This document shows, piece after piece, positions 36,047 through 40,741 of a DNA stretch of 40,741 nucleotides. The notes below the pieces were generated by a model. That model had not been told where the DNA came from, did not search any database, and worked only from the letters and a program-made list of their open reading frames with translations. The stretch is taken from NCBI GenBank assembly GCA_024636785.1, contig JAGXGK010000026.1, positions 1-40,741 on the forward strand. The letters are read 5' to 3'. Every line of letters begins with the position of its first letter. Positions within the stretch are counted from its first letter, which is position 1. A program made the translations under genes and the position numbers. The DNA is from Gammaproteobacteria bacterium. GTDB lineage: Bacteria; Pseudomonadota; Gammaproteobacteria; SZUA-229.

Positions 36047-38380
36047 ATGTTGCTGAAAGCGCTGTCGTTTCTGGCCGGTATTATGCTCATTCAGCAATGT
36101 GCGCTCTTGCCTGAGCTTTCTCTCCTCATTGTTATCCTTGTTGTCGCCCTGATGGTTATGGTCTGGCGACGGTTTCTCCTGCACGGCAAGCCTCTTAAAT
36201 GGCTTGAGCTACTAATTTTTGCTCTGGCCGGTGCCGGCTGGTTAACTTTCGTGGCCAGCAATTACCTTGAACAGAGGTTGCCGGAGATATTGGCCGGGCA
36301 GGATTTTCTGGTCGAGGGCGTGATTCAGGATCTTCCCAAAGAAAATGAACACGTGCAGCGTTTCGTGCTGCTGGTGGATAATTTCGAAATCGAAGACCGC
36401 CTGCTGGTTTTGCCTGAACGGTTGCGGCTGAGCTGGTATTACGGGCCGCAGGTGAATGCCGGTGAGCGCTGGCGTCTGCGGGTGCGGCTCAAGCCGCCGC
36501 ACGGTTTCATGAACCCCGGTGGTTTCGATTACGAAGGCTGGCTCTACCAGCAGAATATTCATGCCACAGGTTACATCCGTAAAAGTGAGCAGAATAGAAA
36601 ACTGGCTGACGCCAGTGTGTTTTCACTGGACGCCTTGCGTCAGCAGCTCAGTGCCGACATCCAGCAGATGCTTCAGGGTAAGGAACACGTCGGTCTGATT
36701 ACAGCGCTGGCAGTGGGTGATCGTTCGCCCATCAGTGAAGCGCACTGGGACACCCTGATCCGCACCGGCACCAATCACCTCATGGCAATATCCGGCCTGC
36801 ATATCGGGCTGGCGGCGGCATTCGGATTCTGGGTGGTGCGCCGTCTGGTGCCGACTGCGCTGATGAAACATATACCGGCGCAGCAGCTGGGCATGCTCGG
36901 CGGGCTGGGTGTCGCGGCGGTCTACGCCATGCTGGCGGGGCTGTCGATTCCCACCCAGCGCGCGCTGCTGATGCTGAGCTGTTTTGTGATCATGCTATTA
37001 TTGAGGCGTCACTTTAAAGCCTCTAATGCCATGGCCACAGCCCTGCTGGTCATTCTGCTGTGGGACCCGGTTTCGGTGCTGTCAGCCGGATTCTGGTTCT
37101 CCTTTCTCGCGGTCGCGGTCATCTATTATGTCTTTTCCGGTCGCCTCGGCAGTGGCCAGGGCTGGCGAGCCAGAGTCGGGCAATGGGGCTGGATGCAGTT
37201 TTCCATTGCCCTGGCGCTATTCCCGTTTTCTCTGCTGCTGTTTCAGCAGGCCTCGCTGATCTCACCGCTGGCGAATCTGATTCTGGTGCCCTATGTGAGT
37301 TTTCTGGTGGTACCACTGGTGTTGCTGGCACTGTTGTTGATGCCGGTCTCATCACTGCTGGCCGGTTATCTGCTACTCGCGGCTAACGAAATGCTGGCGT
37401 TGATCTGGCCGGTGATCGAAGCCCTCTCGTTGCACCCCTGGGCCTACTGGGTGCAGGCCGCACCGCACTGGCCGGTGTTGTTGCTGGCCATGGTAGGAGT
37501 CGCGCTGCTGCTGGCGCCTCGAGGTTTTCCCGCACGCTGGCTGGGGGCGGTGATGTTGCTGCCGATTGTTTTTAATAGCGCTGAAAAACCCGCTGCGGGT
37601 GATTTTGAGCTGGCGCATCTGGACGTTGGCCAGGGGCTGGCAGTGGTGGTGAGAACCAGCCAGCATGCACTGGTGTTTGACGCCGGCAACCGCTTCGGTT
37701 CACGGCTCGATGCCGGTGAGGCGGTGGTTGTCCCCTTTTTGCGCCACTGGTCGGTGACTCAGCTGGACCGGCTGGTAATCAGCCATGGCGACGCCGATCA
37801 CATTGGCGGGGCGCAGGCGGTTGTGGATACCTTTCCGGATGTTGAGGTGATTGGTCGCGATATAGAGCCTATCGTCGCTAAAAATAAGCGTAGCTGCCGC
37901 CGCGGTGAGCGCTGGTTGTGGGATGGTGTAGAGTTTGAATTTCTGCACCCGGCGGAGCAGAGCTACACGCGCCGCAATAACCACGGCTGTGTATTGATGG
38001 TATCTGCCGCCGGGGGACGCCTGCTGATTGCTGCGGATATCGAAGAGGAGATAGAGGCCGATCTGATCAGAAACGATGCCGAGCAATTACAGGCCGAGGT
38101 GCTGATTGTGCCGCACCATGGCAGCAAAACCTCATCGAGTCAGGCCTTTGTCGATGCGGTGAGGCCGCAGATCGCGCTGATACCGGTGGGTTACCGCAAT
38201 CGCTATCATCATCCCGTGTCGGAGGTGGTGTCTCGCTATCGCGCCCTGGGGGCGACGGTTCATTACAGCGGCCATGTAGGCGCGGTAAAAATCAGCTTCA
38301 ACGCGAATAACGGGGTGGTGCTGACTGAGGCATACCGTAGCGACCAGCGAAAATACTGGAATCATGTAATTACCGACTAG
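36047..38380 (+). CDS. comEC: DNA internalization competence protein ComEC/Rec2
   Basis: The protein is 777 residues from the ATG at 36047, preceded by AGGGAGG; the frame is open 10 codons further to a TTG. It has N-terminal membrane helices and an OB-like region with EDRLLVLPERLRLSWYYG. A competence membrane domain follows (GLITALAVGDRSPIS, GTNHLMAISGLHIGLAAAFG), and then a C-terminal metallo-beta-lactamase-like domain with HLDVGQGLAVVV, SHGDADHIGGA and VPHHGSKTSSS. It forms the inner-membrane channel for single-stranded DNA uptake. Its TAG stop lies within the first bases of a MITE-like repeat. The comEC-exbB-exbD-msbA order is common in gammaproteobacteria. Confidence 0.95.
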   Translation: MLLKALSFLAGIMLIQQCALLPELSLLIVILVVALMVMVWRRFLLHGKPLKWLELLIFALAGAGWLTFVASNYLEQRLPEILAGQDFLVEGVIQDLPKENEHVQRFVLLVDNFEIEDRLLVLPERLRLSWYYGPQVNAGERWRLRVRLKPPHGFMNPGGFDYEGWLYQQNIHATGYIRKSEQNRKLADASVFSLDALRQQLSADIQQMLQGKEHVGLITALAVGDRSPISEAHWDTLIRTGTNHLMAISGLHIGLAAAFGFWVVRRLVPTALMKHIPAQQLGMLGGLGVAAVYAMLAGLSIPTQRALLMLSCFVIMLLLRRHFKASNAMATALLVILLWDPVSVLSAGFWFSFLAVAVIYYVFSGRLGSGQGWRARVGQWGWMQFSIALALFPFSLLLFQQASLISPLANLILVPYVSFLVVPLVLLALLLMPVSSLLAGYLLLAANEMLALIWPVIEALSLHPWAYWVQAAPHWPVLLLAMVGVALLLAPRGFPARWLGAVMLLPIVFNSAEKPAAGDFELAHLDVGQGLAVVVRTSQHALVFDAGNRFGSRLDAGEAVVVPFLRHWSVTQLDRLVISHGDADHIGGAQAVVDTFPDVEVIGRDIEPIVAKNKRSCRRGERWLWDGVEFEFLHPAEQSYTRRNNHGCVLMVSAAGGRLLIAADIEEEIEADLIRNDAEQLQAEVLIVPHHGSKTSSSQAFVDAVRPQIALIPVGYRNRYHHPVSEVVSRYRALGATVHYSGHVGAVKISFNANNGVVLTEAYRSDQRKYWNHVITD

Positions 38381-38540
38381 CAGCCTGTCAGACTTGAATG
38401 ATATCGGCTGCTTGTCGCCTGGCCGATCCATATTTAGCCGCTTTTTTGGACAATAGAATGACTATTACCCTGCAAAATCGCCAAATTCTGTCTTCTCCCA
38501 CTTCTGCAACCAATTCATCCTGAATCCGACAGACTCCTAA
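38378..38540. repeat. MITE-like element, copy B (terminal inverted repeats)
   Basis: The left end TAGCAGCCTGTCAGACTTGA (from 38378) pairs over about 33 bases with the complement of the right end, TTAGGAGTCTGTCGGATTCA. The right end 38493-38540 matches that of copy A (12840-12887) at 42 of 48 bases. The interior is about 90 bases, has a self-complementary AATAGAATGACTATT core and no gene. The comEC stop codon is inside the left end. Confidence 0.78.
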
Positions 38541-38653
38541 ACCATATGAATGCTTTGGACATAGCGTCAAATCAAGTAAGATACGCAGCATGCAAAAGAC
38601 CGGCAACAGCTTCTTGCCGGTTACCGCTATTAGACTTATCGGGTAGGTGAATT

Positions 38654-39259
38654 GTGTTTGAAATGGTGAAATCCGGTGGCTGGTTAATGATACCGATCAT
38701 CCTCTGTTCGATGGCGGCTATCGCCATCATCGCTGAGCGTTTCTGGAGCCTGCGGCCTAATAAGGTGCTGCCCAGGCATCTGGTCGCGACAGTGTGGAAT
38801 TCGGTGAAGAACGACACTTTCCAGACTTCAGATATTGAATTGCTGAGCAAGCAGTCGGCACTGGGGAAAATTCTGAGCGCGGGCCTGATTAACCGCAATC
38901 AGCCCCGTGAGCGCATCAAAGAGAGCATCGAAGAGCGTGGTCGCGAAGTGGTGCACGAGCTGGAACGCTATCTGGATATACTTGGCACCATCGCCTCTAT
39001 TTCACCGTTACTGGGCCTGCTTGGTACCGTGGTCGGTATGATTGTTGTCTTCACTGCAATTACCACCCACGGCGTGGGCGATCCGGCAGCGCTGGCGGCC
39101 GGTATCTCGCAGGCTATGGTGACCACGGCAGCGGGTTTGTCGGTAGCGATTGTGAGCCTGATTTTCTACCGTTATTTCCGCCGCCGCATTGATACCATCG
39201 TCGTTGAAATGGAAAGCGAGGCCATCAAAATGGTCGACGTCTTGCATAACAATCGCTAG
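38654..39259 (+). CDS. exbB: MotA/TolQ/ExbB-type proton channel protein
   Basis: The 201-residue protein starts at GTG. Helix 1 is WLMIPIILCSMAAIAIIAE. A cytoplasmic loop (about residues 30-105) precedes helix 2 (SISPLLGLLGTVVGMIVVF) and helix 3 (AMVTTAAGLSVAIVSLIFYR). It pairs with the ExbD-like protein encoded 17 bases downstream to use the proton gradient. Whether it energises TonB or another partner cannot be told from sequence; no tonB is in the window. Confidence 0.93.
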   Translation: MFEMVKSGGWLMIPIILCSMAAIAIIAERFWSLRPNKVLPRHLVATVWNSVKNDTFQTSDIELLSKQSALGKILSAGLINRNQPRERIKESIEERGREVVHELERYLDILGTIASISPLLGLLGTVVGMIVVFTAITTHGVGDPAALAAGISQAMVTTAAGLSVAIVSLIFYRYFRRRIDTIVVEMESEAIKMVDVLHNNR

Positions 39260-39276
39260 TTGCCGATAGAATTATT

Positions 39277-39696
39277 ATGGATTTACGTCCCGGTCATAGA
39301 AAAGATGAAGGCATTGAGGTCAATCTCACGCCCTTGATTGACGTGGTTTTTCTGCTGCTGATTTTTTTCATGGTCTCCAGCACATTCGATCGCCATGCCA
39401 AATTAAAAGTCCAGCTGCCTCAGGCCGAAGCGCAGATGCAACAGGCTCAGGATAACCCTGTGGTGCTGTCGATTGATGCCAGCGGAAAATATTATATTGA
39501 CGATCGACAGGTGATCAACGAACAGCTGGAAACGTTGAAAGATGCCCTGCGCCAGACCGTGGGCGAACGCACTGATGTCACCTTGTTGCTGCGCGCCGAT
39601 GGCCGCACTCCTCACCAGTCAGTGGTGCGCGCCATGGATGCCGCCTCACAACTCGGACTCACCAAACTTTCCATTGCTACGGTTGAAAACCACTAG
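39277..39696 (+). CDS. exbD: ExbD/TolR biopolymer transport protein
   Basis: The 139-residue protein has one N-terminal membrane helix with the conserved proton-site aspartate (NLTPLIDVVFLLLIFFMV), followed by a periplasmic domain ending in the family segment ADGRTPHQSVVRAMDAASQL. It is the partner of the upstream ExbB-type protein. The spacing to msbA (23 bases) suggests one transcript. Confidence 0.95.
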   Translation: MDLRPGHRKDEGIEVNLTPLIDVVFLLLIFFMVSSTFDRHAKLKVQLPQAEAQMQQAQDNPVVLSIDASGKYYIDDRQVINEQLETLKDALRQTVGERTDVTLLLRADGRTPHQSVVRAMDAASQLGLTKLSIATVENH

Positions 39697-39719
39697 GCTT
39701 CTAGTCAAACCTATTCTTA

Positions 39720-40741
39720 ATGAATTCTAAAACCCAAGATTCTGCAAGCTCTTATCAGTATTATCGTCGCCTGCTTTCATACGCGACCAGGCACTGGAAG
39801 ATTTTCATCTTCGCCATTATCGGCATGATTCTGGTGGCAGGCACCGATACCGCACTCGCCGCCTATATGAAGCCGCTGATGGATGGCGGTTTTATCGACC
39901 GTGATCCTGAAGTTATAAAATGGATTCCGCTGCTGCTGATTGTTATTTTTGTGGTGCGTGTGTTTGCCATGTTTATCTCGATGTACGGCATGAGCTGGAT
40001 CGGCCGCATGGTGATCATGGATTTGCGCGATAGCATGTTTGAACATCTGCTGCGCCTGCCCAAAAATTATTATGACAGGGCGACTACCGGCGAAATCATG
40101 TCGAAGTTTACGTACGACGTCGAGCAGGTGGCCAATGCCACCACCAAGGTCATCACCATTCTGATCCGTGACACATTCACCGTTGTCGGCCTGATAGCAT
40201 GGATGGTTTATTTGAGCCCGTTGCTGGCCTCGATGTTTTTAGTGGTCGGCCCGTTCCTGATTCTGCTGGTATCGTATGTCTCCAAAAAATTCCGCAAGGT
40301 CAGTCGTCGCATTCAGGGCAGCATGGGCGATGTCTCAAAGGTGCTGGAAGAGTCGATCAAGGGCCAGATAGTGGTCAAGATGTTCGGCGGCCGGGAATAT
40401 GAATCAGAACAGTTTCATGTCATCAACGACAACAACCGTCGGCAGAACATGCGCATGATTGCAACCCTGGCGCTGAGTGCTCCGATCATGCGCCTGATCG
40501 TCGGCATTGGTCTGGCCGGTGTGATTTATGTGGCAACTAACGACAATATCATGGGTGTTATTTCGGCGGGCACCTTCGGCTCGTACATGATTGCTATGGC
40601 CATGCTGTTTGCGCCCATCAAGCGTCTTGCCGATATTAATGCCGATCTGCAACGTGGCCTGGCCGCAGCGGAAAGTGTTTTTAACTTAATCGATATGGTG
40701 GAAGAAAAAGACACCGGCAGCTATGCGGTAGATCGTGTCAA
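39720..40741 (+). CDS. msbA: lipid A export ABC transporter MsbA (partial)
   Basis: About 340 N-terminal residues are visible; the ATP-binding domain lies beyond the right edge. The start is the ATG at 39720 (MNSKTQDSASSYQYYRRLLS). The transmembrane domain contains ALAAYMKPLMDGGFIDRD, MSWIGRMVIMDLRDSMFEHL, RLPKNYYDRATTGEIMSKFT and APIKRLADINADLQRGLAAA, all typical of MsbA. It flips core-lipid A across the inner membrane. It follows exbB-exbD as in many gammaproteobacteria, where lpxK often comes next. Confidence 0.95.
   Translation, partial: MNSKTQDSASSYQYYRRLLSYATRHWKIFIFAIIGMILVAGTDTALAAYMKPLMDGGFIDRDPEVIKWIPLLLIVIFVVRVFAMFISMYGMSWIGRMVIMDLRDSMFEHLLRLPKNYYDRATTGEIMSKFTYDVEQVANATTKVITILIRDTFTVVGLIAWMVYLSPLLASMFLVVGPFLILLVSYVSKKFRKVSRRIQGSMGDVSKVLEESIKGQIVVKMFGGREYESEQFHVINDNNRRQNMRMIATLALSAPIMRLIVGIGLAGVIYVATNDNIMGVISAGTFGSYMIAMAMLFAPIKRLADINADLQRGLAAAESVFNLIDMVEEKDTGSYAVDRV

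Overview
The window is a contiguous piece of a gammaproteobacterial chromosome, mostly housekeeping genes in gene orders typical of that class: pyrG-kdsA-eno-ftsB-ispD-ispF, nudJ-mnmA-hflD, and comEC-exbB-exbD-msbA. A PA3004-type methylthioinosine phosphorylase, YcaO, ZapE and YqiA homologues support the same placement. I cannot name a genus from sequence alone. I saw no tRNA, rRNA or CRISPR array.

Layout. 1-2149 (minus): RND efflux pump (cut by the left edge) with its membrane-fusion adaptor. 2389-3825 (minus): a small accessory patch with a SUKH-like protein, a probable serine-hydrolase remnant and an HxlR-type regulator. 4128-4487 (plus): truncated haemoglobin. 4731-6207 (minus): zapE and two small proteins. 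6485-12108 (plus): pyrG-kdsA, then eno-ftsB-ispD-ispF, followed by a lysine-tailed HU-like protein (12289-12708). 13036-20201 (plus): a dense run of yqiA, nagZ, mscS-like, DsrE-like, hpt, mtiP, S4 protein, ycaO and an acyltransferase. 20202-21249: an AT-rich interloper gene and a decayed insertion. 21250-22863 (plus): FAD-dependent dehydrogenase. 23226-26403 (minus): a MacAB-like export operon with separate ATPase and permease, enclosed by two nearly identical repeat clusters. 26882-31826: the most unusual functional unit, a RimK-like ATP-grasp ligase with an RLAN-type N-terminus (minus), divergent from an M14/DUF2817 peptidase, a GNAT-C39 peptidase fusion and a patatin-like hydrolase (plus). 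32495-35910 (minus): exonuclease, hflD, mnmA, nudJ and a DUF2062 protein. 36047-40741 (plus): comEC, exbB, exbD and the start of msbA.

How genes work together. Envelope and lipid A supply recurs (kdsA for Kdo, msbA for lipid A export, nagZ for muropeptide recycling). IspD and IspF are two steps of the MEP isoprenoid pathway. MtiP releases hypoxanthine from methylthioinosine, and the overlapping hpt gene product can recapture it. The RLAN/RimK neighbourhood is known only as a predicted peptide-forming amidoligase system with no product identified, and it is my best candidate for undescribed biology.

Intergenic space is unusually rich in dispersed repeats. A CGCAGAG-based composite inverted repeat occurs in several clusters. 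A MITE-like element of about 160 bp with terminal inverted repeats follows both the HU-like gene and comEC. Several other short repeat families are packed into 31.9-32.5 kb.
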